Assembly: GCF_003854275.1 (NCBI RefSeq) | Contig: NZ_QTQP01000037.1 | Location: 1-64,000, forward strand | Direction: 5' to 3' | DNA length: 64,000 bases | From: Burkholderia sp. Bp8963 | GTDB lineage: Bacteria > Pseudomonadota > Gammaproteobacteria > Burkholderiales > Burkholderiaceae | In this document: one piece after another, positions 1 to 7,813 of the stretch | How positions within the stretch are numbered: position 1 is the first letter of the stretch | Layout of the letters: the number at the start of each line of letters is the position of its first letter | Notes under the pieces: generated by a model | Database searches by the model: none | Seen by the model: only the letters and a program-made list of their open reading frames with translations | What the model was told of the DNA's origin: nothing | Translations under genes and position numbers: made by a program

Positions 1-60
1 CAGGGCTTCAGGTAGCAGCAGCATTTGCTGCGGCTCATAGGGGAGGTAATTCGCGCTCAT
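1..60 (-). CDS. Partial transposase, N-terminus only (IS1182-like)
   Basis: On the minus strand an ATG at 60 opens a frame that runs off the left edge, giving only 20 residues (MSANYLPYEPQQMLLLPEAL). This resembles the start of DDE transposases of the IS1182 group, which commonly begin with a Y-x-P-Y-x-P-x-Q-x-L-L-L-P pattern. A purine-rich AGGGAGG lies about 20 bases upstream, rather far for a ribosome site. The rest of the element is outside the window, so I cannot say whether it is intact. No terminal inverted repeat could be recognised in 61-330. The family call is from memory of the N-terminal motif. Confidence 0.5.
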   Translation of the reverse strand, partial: MSANYLPYEPQQMLLLPEAL

Positions 61-352
61 CTGCTCATAACGCGCCACCTCCCTTGCCCGATGACCAGGA
101 ATTGACTTCTGCCGCCCAGACTCCTAGGCGTTCCTCGATCCTGAATTGCCATGATGACGCGCACACGACGAAGCGTCACCCGACGGCACGACCGAAACGA
201 CGAATGGAACCAGTTCCATTAAAAAGGAACGCCGGACTGAACGCAAGGCTTGAACGGCCGGATCGAATCGCGCGCAGCCGATTCAGGCCGCCAAAGCGCG
301 CACCGCGCGGTCAGCGCGCGGGTTTTCCCTGAGTATCCGCAAGATTGCGTTT

Positions 353-386
353 TTTGTTAATGTCGCAAAAATAACAAATAATGTTA
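353..386. promoter_or_regulatory. Candidate DeoR operator cluster (TGTTA/TAACA half-sites)
   Basis: TTTGTTA at 353-359 is repeated inverted as TAACAAA at 372-378 (12-base spacer), and a further TGTTA lies at 382-386, five bases after the TAACA at 372-376. E. coli DeoR binds a palindrome built from the half-sites TGTTA and TAACA. The nearby deoR product is clearly of that type, so this is the expected position for its operator. Seen: the repeats. Inferred: DeoR binding. Confidence 0.6.
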
Positions 387-391
387 CGTTA

Positions 392-419
392 ATCTCATCA
401 CATGAGATGTTGTCAACAT
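392..419. promoter_or_regulatory. Two adjoining palindromes upstream of tsx
   Basis: ATCTCAT (392-398) and ATGAGAT (402-408) form a perfect 7-bp inverted repeat around CAC. Overlapping its end, ATGTTG (407-412) and CAACAT (414-419) form a second perfect 6-bp repeat around one T. They do not match the DeoR half-site exactly and could bind another regulator; CRP-like or CytR-like control is only a guess. Confidence 0.4.
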
Positions 420-526
420 ACAGCAGGCATGTCCGGCGGACGCTCGAACGTATCCGGCACGGGCCGTAATTGACCTGCCGTTTACCTGTCACTTGCCGGT
501 TACTTACCGTGAAGGGAAGCAGAACC

Positions 527-1531
527 TTGGACCCAATCAGGAGACTGTGGCGCGAAGCCGCACGGGCCGTGCCCTCATGTCGTTCGCGTCGCTCACGTCG
601 CTCACGTCGTTTCAGCGCTGCCGGCATCGCGGCCGTCGTCGCATTGAGCGTGGCGCCGGCGCGCGCGGACACGCTCGCCGAAAGCGGCGAGACGTCGCCC
701 GGCGTCACGGGCGCGGCCCCGCTGGCGGGGACCGCGGCCGGCACGCGGTACCTGTCGGACTGGCTGCGTCAGAGCATCGCGATCATCGGTTCGAAGAACA
801 TCCGTTTCGGTCCGTACCGCACCAACGACGTGTACCTCGAATACGAGTATTTCGGCAGGAAAGGTCCGTTCGACCTGTACGGCTACGTCGACATCCCGCG
901 CGCATTCGGCGTGGGCAACGGCTACGACACCGGCGTGACCAACAAGGGCTCGCCGCTGTTCAGCGAGCAGGAGCCGCGCGTGTCGATCGACCATCTGCTC
1001 GGCCGCCGTCTCGGCTTCGGCCCGTTCAAGGAGTGGTATGCGGCGTTCGACTGGATCTACGACCAGGGCCATAGCGTCGCCGGTCGCCAGAACACGCTGT
1101 ATGCGGGGATCGGCACGGACATCGAGACGCCGCTGCCGATCTACCTGTCGGCGAATCTCTACGTGCGCCGGCAGTGGGAAAACTACGGCGCGGCGAATGC
1201 GAACAGCTGGGACGGCTATCGCGCGCAGATGAAGGCCGTGTACCCGATCGGCACGTTCGGCGGCGGGAATCTGACCTTCGTCAGTTTCTTCAATTACGAC
1301 TTCGGCTCGCACCTTGCCGAAAAGACCGGCGGCAATACCCGCAGCGACACCGCGTTCGTGTCGACCAACGTGCTGATCTACGAATTCGAGCGATGGCGCT
1401 TCTGGACGGCCGCGCGCTATTTCCACAACGGCGGCCAGTGGAACGGCACCGGGCTGAATTTCGGCAATGGCGGCTTCGAAAACCGTTCGACCGGCTGGGG
1501 CTACTACGCCAGCGTCGGCTACCGCTTCTGA
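527..1531 (+). CDS. tsx: Nucleoside-specific outer-membrane channel, Tsx family
   Basis: Tsx forms a 12-stranded beta-barrel that lets nucleosides cross the outer membrane. The mature part aligns along its full length with enterobacterial Tsx, with conserved YLSDW, FGPYRTNDVYLEYE, FGPFKEWY, WENYGAAN and RSTGWGYYASVGYRF, and it ends in the aromatic residue typical of barrel proteins. A signal peptide ends near AGIAAVVALSVAPARA. The start is uncertain. I chose TTG 527, eight bases after GGAAG, but GTG 509 or CTG 545 are possible. The n-region is unusually long and arginine-rich because of a short SRR repeat. It is first in the nucleoside operon, just upstream of the inner-membrane transporter, which supports its job. 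Confidence 0.9.
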   Translation: MDPIRRLWREAARAVPSCRSRRSRRSRRFSAAGIAAVVALSVAPARADTLAESGETSPGVTGAAPLAGTAAGTRYLSDWLRQSIAIIGSKNIRFGPYRTNDVYLEYEYFGRKGPFDLYGYVDIPRAFGVGNGYDTGVTNKGSPLFSEQEPRVSIDHLLGRRLGFGPFKEWYAAFDWIYDQGHSVAGRQNTLYAGIGTDIETPLPIYLSANLYVRRQWENYGAANANSWDGYRAQMKAVYPIGTFGGGNLTFVSFFNYDFGSHLAEKTGGNTRSDTAFVSTNVLIYEFERWRFWTAARYFHNGGQWNGTGLNFGNGGFENRSTGWGYYASVGYRF

Positions 1532-1553
1532 CTCAATCCATCGGGGACCCAAC

Positions 1554-2828
1554 GTGGATATCCTGCGTAGTGTGTGTGGCATTCTGGTGTTGCTCTGCGT
1601 CGGTTACTGCCTGTCGATGAACCGGCGCGCGGTGAAGCCGCGCACCGTGATCGCGGCGCTCGCGACGCAGCTCGTGATCGGCGCGTTCGTGCTGTTCGTG
1701 CCGATCGGGCGTCACGTGCTCGCGTCGATCGCGTATGGCGTGAACGGCGTGCTCGAGATGGGCAAGCACGGGCTGCTGTTCCTGTTCGGCGGCCTCGTCG
1801 GCGACAAGATGTTCGCGCTGTTCGGCGCGGATGGGTTCGCGTTCGGCCTGCGCGTGTTGCCGATGATCATCTTCGTGACGTCGCTGATCGCGGTGCTGTA
1901 CTACATTGGCGTGATGAAATGGGTGATCGCGATCGTCGGCAGCGCGCTCGCGAAGCTGCTGGGCGTCAGCCGCGTCGAAGCGTGCTCCGCGGTCGCGACG
2001 ATCTTTCTCGGGCAAAGCGAGATGCCCGCGTTCGTGAAGCCGTTCGTGCGTCGCCTGAGCGGGCCCGAGATCTTCGCCGTGATGTCGAGCGGGATGGCGT
2101 CCATCGCCGGCTCCGTGCTCGCGGGCTACGCGGGGCTCGGCGTCAGGATGGAATATCTGCTTGCCGCGTCGTTCATGGCGATTCCGGGCGGGCTGCTGTT
2201 CGGCAAGTTGTTGTGCCCGTCGGTGGAGGCGAGCCACGTGGAGATCGGCTCGCTCGAATTCGACGAGAAGCGCCCGGCCAACGTGATCGAGGCCGGCGCG
2301 TCGGGCGCGAGCGTCGGCCTGAAGATCGCGGTCAACGTCGGCACGATGCTGGTCGCGTTCATCGGCCTCATCGCGCTGCTCAACGCGGGCGTCGGCGTCG
2401 TCGCGGGCTGGTTCGGCTTCGTGAACGTGACGCTGCAGTCGTTGCTCGGCACGCTGCTCGCGCCGCTCGCATGGATGATCGGCGTGCCGTGGCAGGATGC
2501 GTCGGTCGCCGGCAACTTCATCGGGCAGAAGCTGATCCTGAACGAGTTCGTCGCGTACAGTGGACTATCGCCGTATCTGCAGGACAGCGTGCGCGTGGCG
2601 GCGGCGGGGCTGCACGTGCTGACGCCGAAGACGATCGCGATCGTGTCGTTCGCGCTGTGCGGTTTCGCGAATTTTTCGTCGATCGCGATCCTGACGGGCG
2701 GCTTCACCGCGGTCGCACCCGAGCTGCGCGGCGACGTCGCGCGCTACGGGCTGCGCGCGCTCGCGGCCGCGACGCTGTCGAACCTGATGAGCGCGACGAT
2801 CGCCGGACTGTTTTTTTCCCTCTCCTGA
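1554..2828 (+). CDS. nupC: Concentrative nucleoside transporter, NupC/CNT family
   Basis: This is an inner-membrane symporter that imports nucleosides with protons. The predicted protein has 424 residues, close to E. coli NupC (about 400), and is almost wholly hydrophobic with many membrane segments. Family motifs are present: FLGQSEMPAFVKP matches the CNT GQSE nucleoside-binding segment, followed by NEFVAY and GFANFSSIAI in the C-terminal half. GTG 1554 follows GGGGA and directly opens the first membrane helix, so I prefer it to upstream codons that overlap tsx. It lies 22 bases after tsx and 14 before deoC, so the genes probably share one transcript. Tsx and NupC together span both membranes. 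Confidence 0.93.
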   Translation: MDILRSVCGILVLLCVGYCLSMNRRAVKPRTVIAALATQLVIGAFVLFVPIGRHVLASIAYGVNGVLEMGKHGLLFLFGGLVGDKMFALFGADGFAFGLRVLPMIIFVTSLIAVLYYIGVMKWVIAIVGSALAKLLGVSRVEACSAVATIFLGQSEMPAFVKPFVRRLSGPEIFAVMSSGMASIAGSVLAGYAGLGVRMEYLLAASFMAIPGGLLFGKLLCPSVEASHVEIGSLEFDEKRPANVIEAGASGASVGLKIAVNVGTMLVAFIGLIALLNAGVGVVAGWFGFVNVTLQSLLGTLLAPLAWMIGVPWQDASVAGNFIGQKLILNEFVAYSGLSPYLQDSVRVAAAGLHVLTPKTIAIVSFALCGFANFSSIAILTGGFTAVAPELRGDVARYGLRALAAATLSNLMSATIAGLFFSLS

Positions 2829-2842
2829 CTTAAGGCCGTTTC

Positions 2843-3628
2843 ATGAATCACGCATTGACCCGTAACCAGCTCGCCGAGGCCGCGCTGAAAGCGCTGCATC
2901 TGATCGATCTCACGGCGCTCAACGATGACGACACCGACGCGTCGATCGAGGCGCTGGCCGCGTCGGCCGATACGCCGGTCGGCACGCCGGCGGCGCTGTG
3001 CGTGTACCCGCGCTTCGTCGGCACCGCGCGTGCGGCGCTGGCCGCGCGCGGCCTCGCGCTGCCGGTCGCGACCGTGACGAACTTCCCGGGTGGCGCGGCC
3101 GATCCGGATGCCGCCGCGCGCGAAACCGCCGACGCGGTCGCGCTCGGCGCCGACGAGGTCGACGTCGTGTTTCCGTATCGCGCGCTGCTTGCGGGCGATG
3201 CGGCCGTCGGTCGCGAACTGGTGGCGGCATCCCGTGTCGCGGCGGGTAGCGCTCGCCTGAAGGTGATCCTGGAAACCGGCGAGCTGCGCGAAGCGGCGCT
3301 GATCCGCCAGGCGAGCGAAATCGCGATCGACGCGGGCGCGGATTTTCTCAAGACGTCGACCGGCAAGGTCGCGGTCAACGCGACGCTCGACGCAGCCGCC
3401 GCGATGCTCGCGACGATTCGCGATGCCGGGCGCACGGTCGGTTTCAAGGCGGCGGGCGGCGTGCGTTCCGCGCACGATGCCGCCGCGTATCTGGCGCTCG
3501 CGGAACGCGAGCTGGGTGCGGGCTACACGGTGCCCGCGACGTTCCGCTTCGGCGCGTCGAGCCTGCTCGGCAACCTGCTTGCGACGCTCGGCCACGGTGC
3601 GGCCGCGTCGCGGCCGGGCACTTACTGA
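2843..3628 (+). CDS. deoC: Deoxyribose-phosphate aldolase
   Basis: DeoC cleaves 2-deoxyribose 5-phosphate to acetaldehyde and glyceraldehyde 3-phosphate, feeding deoxynucleoside sugar into glycolysis. The 261-residue protein is the usual length for the E. coli type (259). The key residues are visible: Asp107 in EVDVVFP, the Schiff-base lysine Lys170 in DFLKTSTGK and Lys202 in VGFKAAGGVR. These correspond to Asp102, Lys167 and Lys201 of E. coli DeoC. A TTAAGG lies upstream of the ATG. The gene sits between nupC and deoA with short gaps, as expected for an operon. Confidence 0.97.
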   Translation: MNHALTRNQLAEAALKALHLIDLTALNDDDTDASIEALAASADTPVGTPAALCVYPRFVGTARAALAARGLALPVATVTNFPGGAADPDAAARETADAVALGADEVDVVFPYRALLAGDAAVGRELVAASRVAAGSARLKVILETGELREAALIRQASEIAIDAGADFLKTSTGKVAVNATLDAAAAMLATIRDAGRTVGFKAAGGVRSAHDAAAYLALAERELGAGYTVPATFRFGASSLLGNLLATLGHGAAASRPGTY

Positions 3629-3639
3629 CTGGAGGATCC

Positions 3640-4959
3640 ATGTTTCTGCCACAGGAATTCATTCGCAAGGTGCGTGACCGCCTGCCGCTGGATAGCGGCG
3701 AGATCGGGCAATTCGTCGATGGCGTCACGACGGGGCAGGTCACCGAAGGCCAGATCGCGGCGTTCGCGATGGCCGTCTATTTCAACGAGCTGCCGCTCGA
3801 TGCGCGGGTTGCGCTGACGCGTGCGCAGCGCGATTCCGGCGACGTGCTCGACTGGCGCGCGATGAACCTCAACGGGCCGGTTGTCGACAAGCATTCGACG
3901 GGCGGCGTCGGCGACCTGACCTCGCTGCTGCTCGGGCCGATGGTGGCCGCGTGCGGCGGCTACGTGCCGATGATTTCGGGGCGCGGCCTCGGCCACACCG
4001 GCGGCACGCTCGACAAGCTCGAGTCGATTCCGGGTTACGACGTCGCGCCTGAGCCCGACGCGTTCCGCCGCGTCGTGAAGGACGTGGGCGTCGCGATCAT
4101 CGGCCAGACCGCGCGGCTCGCGCCCGCCGACAAGCGGATCTATGCGGTGCGGGATGTCACGGCGACGGTCGAGTCGATCTCGATGATCACCGCGTCGATC
4201 CTGTCGAAGAAGCTCGCGGCGGGGCTCGACGGGCTCGCGATGGACGTGAAGGTCGGCTCGGGCGCGTTCATGCCGACCTACGAGAAATCGGTCGCGCTGG
4301 CGCGCAGCATCGTCGACGTCGGCAACGGCGCGGGCATGAAAACCACCGCGACGCTGACCGACATGAGCCAGTCGCTCGCGCCGTGCGCAGGCAACGCGCT
4401 CGAAGTCCGCTGCGCGATCGACTACCTGACCGGCGCGGCACGACCCGCGCGGCTGCACGAGGTGACGATGGCGCTCGCCGCACAGATGCTGCTGATCGGC
4501 GGGCTCGCGACGAACGAACACGACGCGCGGGCCAGATTGCAGGCGTCGCTCGAATCGGGGCAGGCGGCCGAGCGGTTCGCGCGGATGGTGACGGCGCTCG
4601 GCGGCCCGGCCGATCTGCTCGAGCGGCCGCAACAGCATCTGGCCACCGCCGACGTGATCATGCCGGTGCTTGCGCCGCGCGCTGGTTGGGTCGAACGTGT
4701 CGATGCCCGCGCGCTCGGGGTCGCCGTCGTCGGCCTCGGCGGCGGGCGGATGAAGACGACCGACATGCTCGACTACGCGGTCGGCCTGTCCGGGCTGCTC
4801 GAACTGGGCGATCACGTGACGGAGGGGCAGCCGCTCGGCGTCGTGCACGCGCAAAGCCGCGAGGCCGCGGAGCGCGCGGCGGGCGAGGTACGGCGCGCAT
4901 ACGGAATCGGCGACGAGGCCGGCGTGCTGCCGCCGACCATTCACGCATTGCTCGATTGA
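3640..4959 (+). CDS. deoA: Thymidine phosphorylase
   Basis: DeoA splits thymidine or deoxyuridine with phosphate into base and 2-deoxyribose 1-phosphate. The protein has 439 residues, matching the family. The phosphate-binding segment DKHSTGGVGD is at 83-92 and the pyrimidine-nucleoside phosphorylase signature SGRGLGHTGGTLDKLESI at 113-130. A strong ribosome site (TGGAGGA) precedes the ATG. deoC ends 11 bases upstream and deoB starts 15 bases downstream. Its product is isomerised by DeoB and then cleaved by DeoC, so the three encode one continuous pathway. Confidence 0.97.
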   Translation: MFLPQEFIRKVRDRLPLDSGEIGQFVDGVTTGQVTEGQIAAFAMAVYFNELPLDARVALTRAQRDSGDVLDWRAMNLNGPVVDKHSTGGVGDLTSLLLGPMVAACGGYVPMISGRGLGHTGGTLDKLESIPGYDVAPEPDAFRRVVKDVGVAIIGQTARLAPADKRIYAVRDVTATVESISMITASILSKKLAAGLDGLAMDVKVGSGAFMPTYEKSVALARSIVDVGNGAGMKTTATLTDMSQSLAPCAGNALEVRCAIDYLTGAARPARLHEVTMALAAQMLLIGGLATNEHDARARLQASLESGQAAERFARMVTALGGPADLLERPQQHLATADVIMPVLAPRAGWVERVDARALGVAVVGLGGGRMKTTDMLDYAVGLSGLLELGDHVTEGQPLGVVHAQSREAAERAAGEVRRAYGIGDEAGVLPPTIHALLD

Positions 4960-4974
4960 GCGCAGGAGGCCTGT

Positions 4975-6207
4975 ATGCGCGCAATCGTGCTGGTGCTGGA
5001 CTCGCTCGGGATCGGTGCGGCGCCTGACGCCGCGCGTTTCGGCGATGCCGGCTCGAATACGTTCGGCCACATCGCCGAGCAGTGCGCGCTCGGCGCGTGC
5101 GACACGGACAGCCGGCGCGGTCCGTTGCGGGTGCCGCAGCTCGAGCGTCTGGGGCTCGCGCTGGCGAGCCGGCTGGCGACGGGCACGCTGCCCGCCGGGA
5201 TGTCGGCCGAGCCCGCGCTGACCGGCGCTTACGGCGCGGCATGCGAGGTGTCGTCGGGCAAGGACACGCCGTCCGGGCACTGGGAGCTGGCCGGCGTGCC
5301 GGTCCGGTTCGACTGGGGCTATTTTTCGCAGGCCGACGGATCGTTTCCGCCCGAATTGCTCGACGCGCTCGTGCGCCGCGCGGGCTTGCCCGGCTATCTC
5401 GGCAATTGTCATGCGTCCGGCACCGATATCATCGCGGCGCTGGGTGACGAACACGTCGCGACCGGCAAGCCGATCTTCTACACGTCCGCCGATTCGGTGT
5501 TCCAGATCGCGTGCCACGAAACGGCGTTCGGGCTCGACCGGCTGTATCGCCTGTGCGAGATGGCGCGCGAGGAGGTCGATCGCTACAACATCTGCCGCGT
5601 GATTGCGCGGCCGTTCACCGGTGCAAGCGCGGCGGATTTCCGGCGCACGGGCAACCGGCGCGACCTCGCCGTGCCGCCGCCGGCGCCGACGGTGCTGGAA
5701 AAGCTCGCGACGGCGGGCGGCCACGTGATCGCGATCGGCAAGATTTCCGACATCTACGCGGGCGTCGGCGTGACGCGCAAGATCAAGGCGGATGGTCTCG
5801 CGGGCCTGTGGGACGCCACGCTCGACGCGGTGCGCGACGCGCCCGACTTCAGCCTGCTGATGACGAACTTCGTCGATTTCGATCAGCTGTACGGGCATCG
5901 CCGCAACGTCGGCGGCTACGCGGCCGAGCTCGAGCGTTTCGACGCGCGGCTGCCGGAACTCCATGCGCTGCTGCGTGACGACGACGTGTTGATCCTGACG
6001 GCCGACCACGGTTGCGATCCGACCTGGCCGGGCACCGATCACACGCGCGAACATGTGCCGCTGCTCGCCAGCGGCCCGCGGATCGCGCCGGGCAGTCTCG
6101 GCGTGCGTGCATCGTTCGCGGATCTCGGGCAGAGTCTCGCGAGCTGGTTCGGGCTCGAAGCGTTTGCGGACGGCACCGCGTTTCTCGACGCGCACGCCGT
6201 GCGGTGA
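4975..6207 (+). CDS. deoB: Phosphopentomutase
   Basis: DeoB interconverts (deoxy)ribose 1-phosphate and 5-phosphate and needs manganese. It belongs to the alkaline phosphatase superfamily. At 410 residues it has the usual length. The N-terminal metal site (VLDSLGIGAAPDA, Asp9), the acceptor threonine Thr98 in GKDTPSGHWEL and the C-terminal metal ligands in TADHGCDP and TDHTREHVP are all present. The start follows a clear AGGAGG. Downstream lies a short GGGAGC/GGAAGC hexamer repeat (about 6204-6234) and then cdd, 53 bases away. Confidence 0.97.
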   Translation: MRAIVLVLDSLGIGAAPDAARFGDAGSNTFGHIAEQCALGACDTDSRRGPLRVPQLERLGLALASRLATGTLPAGMSAEPALTGAYGAACEVSSGKDTPSGHWELAGVPVRFDWGYFSQADGSFPPELLDALVRRAGLPGYLGNCHASGTDIIAALGDEHVATGKPIFYTSADSVFQIACHETAFGLDRLYRLCEMAREEVDRYNICRVIARPFTGASAADFRRTGNRRDLAVPPPAPTVLEKLATAGGHVIAIGKISDIYAGVGVTRKIKADGLAGLWDATLDAVRDAPDFSLLMTNFVDFDQLYGHRRNVGGYAAELERFDARLPELHALLRDDDVLILTADHGCDPTWPGTDHTREHVPLLASGPRIAPGSLGVRASFADLGQSLASWFGLEAFADGTAFLDAHAVR

Positions 6208-6260
6208 GCGGGAGCGGGAGCGGAAGCGGAAGCAGGCCCTTTGAAAAACAGGATGACGAG

Positions 6261-6653
6261 ATGGACACACAGGCATTGATCGACGCGGCGAAGGCCGCGC
6301 GCGAAAAAGCGTATGCGCCGTATTCGCGCTTCAAGGTCGGCGCGGCGCTGCGCACGAAGGACGGCAAGGTCTTCCACGGCTGCAACGTCGAGAACGCATC
6401 GTACGGCCTCTGCAATTGCGCGGAGCGCACGGCTTTGTTCGCGGCCATTGCGGCCGGGTATCGCCCCGGCGATTTTGCGGTGCTGGCGGTCGTAGGGGAA
6501 ACGGAAGGCCCGATCGCGCCGTGCGGCGCGTGCCGGCAAGTGATGATCGAGCTGGGCACGCCGTCGCTCGACGTGGTGCTGGCGAACCTGAACGGCGATG
6601 TGCGCGTGACGCGTGCGGACGCGTTACTGCCGGACGCGTTCTACCTCAAGTAA
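6261..6653 (+). CDS. cdd: Cytidine deaminase
   Basis: Cdd converts cytidine and deoxycytidine to uridine and deoxyuridine, making them substrates for the phosphorylase. The 130-residue protein is the small homotetrameric type with one zinc per subunit. The zinc ligands Cys53, Cys88 and Cys91 and the proton-shuttling Glu55 are visible in CAERTALF and PCGACRQ. I start it at ATG 6261 after AGGATGA because upstream in-frame sequence overlaps deoB and is low-complexity arginine. It closes the operon and converges on deoR across a hairpin. Confidence 0.95.
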   Translation: MDTQALIDAAKAAREKAYAPYSRFKVGAALRTKDGKVFHGCNVENASYGLCNCAERTALFAAIAAGYRPGDFAVLAVVGETEGPIAPCGACRQVMIELGTPSLDVVLANLNGDVRVTRADALLPDAFYLK

Positions 6654-6659
6654 TCGCGC

Positions 6660-6682
6660 GTGGCGGCGCAACGCGCCGCCAC
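6660..6682. terminator. GC-rich hairpin between convergent cdd and deoR
   Basis: GTGGCGGCG (6660-6668) pairs perfectly with CGCCGCCAC (6674-6682) around a five-base loop. It lies 7 bases after the cdd stop and 17 bases beyond the deoR stop. There is no T-run, so a classical intrinsic terminator is not certain, but the position between converging genes suggests a transcription barrier. Confidence 0.45.
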
Positions 6683-6698
6683 CGCATCGCGTGCCGCG

Positions 6699-7424
6699 TC
6701 ATGCACGCGATCGCAGCGTCTGGCCCTGCTCGGTGATGATCGAATCGAAATCGCCGAGCTGCGAAAAGCGCACGGCCTTGACGACGCCGAACTTGCTGGA
6801 GTCGACAACCAGGTGTCGTTCGACCGCGCTTTCCATCGCGGCCTGCTTGATCGCGACTTCATGGAAATTCCAGCACGTGACGCCGCGCGCGTCGTCGACT
6901 CCGCCTGCCGACACGAACGCCTTGTTGATCCCCATCCGGCGCAGCATCTCGAGGCTCTCGTCGCCGGAAAACGAATCGGACGACGGCACATAGACGCCGC
7001 CGAGCAGAATCATCCGCACGTTCGGCTTGCGCCGCAGGATTTCCGCAACATTCAGCGAGTAGCAGACCACCGTCACGCGCAGGTCGGCGGGAATCAGCCG
7101 CGCGAGCGTCGTGAGCGTGGTGCCGCAATCGATGAAGATCGTCTCGCCCTCGACGATCAGCTTCGCGGCGATCGCGGATGCTTCCGCCTTCGCCTGCGCG
7201 TAGTGATCCTTTTCCAGTTCGAGCGAGTAGCCGGCGCTGCTTTGCACGTCGGTCGCGCTGACGATATAGCCGCGCAGATAGGTGAACTGGTCCGGGCTCG
7301 CGGCGATGTCGCGGCGCACCGTCATTTCCGACACGCCGAGCAGCGCCGCCGCGTCGCGCAGGTGCATCACGTTGCGTTGTGCGAGTGCGTCGGCGAGCGT
7401 GCGCAGACGGTCTGATTTCTGCAT
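6699..7424 (-). CDS. deoR: Deoxyribonucleoside operon repressor, DeoR family
   Basis: DeoR represses deo genes and is released by deoxyribose 5-phosphate. The 241-residue protein has the helix-turn-helix LRDAAALLGVSEMTVRRDI at 22-40, nearly identical to E. coli DeoR, then the sugar-phosphate sensor domain with DCGTTLTTL, VCYSLN and SKFGVVKAVRF. ATG 7424 aligns with the E. coli start region; longer in-frame versions add a non-conserved leader. It is transcribed toward the nucleoside operon from its far end, so regulator and regulon are linked. A single TAACA half-site lies at 7489-7493 upstream of it, consistent with weak autoregulation (inferred). Confidence 0.92.
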   Translation of the reverse strand: MQKSDRLRTLADALAQRNVMHLRDAAALLGVSEMTVRRDIAASPDQFTYLRGYIVSATDVQSSAGYSLELEKDHYAQAKAEASAIAAKLIVEGETIFIDCGTTLTTLARLIPADLRVTVVCYSLNVAEILRRKPNVRMILLGGVYVPSSDSFSGDESLEMLRRMGINKAFVSAGGVDDARGVTCWNFHEVAIKQAAMESAVERHLVVDSSKFGVVKAVRFSQLGDFDSIITEQGQTLRSRA

Positions 7425-7813
7425 GGAAGTCCCGGGGGCTTGTTGCGCGGGCGGATGTGAGGCTTTGTGCACTGCAATGGTGAAATTATAACAAGGCGAA
7501 CGCGCACGCCGACGCGCATCCGACATTCGAAAGCGATTCGAAGGCGGCGCGGGGGTTGGCGGAATAGCACAGGATCGGCTGCGGTAAAACCACGCGCAAA
7601 CGTTTCACTTGCGACGAATTGGGCAGATAATGGCAGCGCGCGACAGCGTTTGAAAAGAACGAACAGAGCCTGAGAGATTACGAGGCGTAGTAAAAAAAGA
7701 AACAGCCCGCGACGCCGGTAAGGGTCCTGGCTGCCGGCGCGCCGGATCGGAGTCGTCCGGTCCGGCGCATGCCGGATACGCGTCCGCTTCTCCGCTTTCC
7801 TCGCTTCCCCGCG
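7425..7813. other. Gene-free stretch between deoR and a LysR gene
   Basis: This stretch carries the deoR promoter side (AT-rich around 7480-7495, with TAACA at 7489-7493). It also has an A-rich segment (7688-7703) that would give a U-rich end to the LysR transcript coming from the right. Next to it are short GC-rich complementary blocks (7708-7770) that could fold as a terminator. No open frame here looks real. Confidence 0.4.

Larger units (their letters stand above)
61..526. other. Gene-free stretch upstream of tsx
   Basis: This stretch separates the transposase start from tsx. The left part (61-330) shows no convincing gene and probably includes the end of the insertion sequence. The right part (350-420) is strikingly AT-rich for this genome and packed with inverted repeats, described separately as candidate DeoR sites. 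It should hold the promoter of the nucleoside operon. Confidence 0.6.

Noticed and set aside
3622..6276. A very long open frame (884 codons) on the minus strand opposite deoA and deoB
   Set aside because: The plus-strand genes are certain enzymes with intact motifs; the minus-strand translation is arginine- and histidine-rich, typical of an antisense frame in GC-rich DNA.
7655..7765. Riboswitch candidate (CCTGAGAG resembling part of a TPP element)
   Set aside because: Only a short piece fits; the other conserved blocks of the thiamine or glycine riboswitches are missing, and no matching gene follows.
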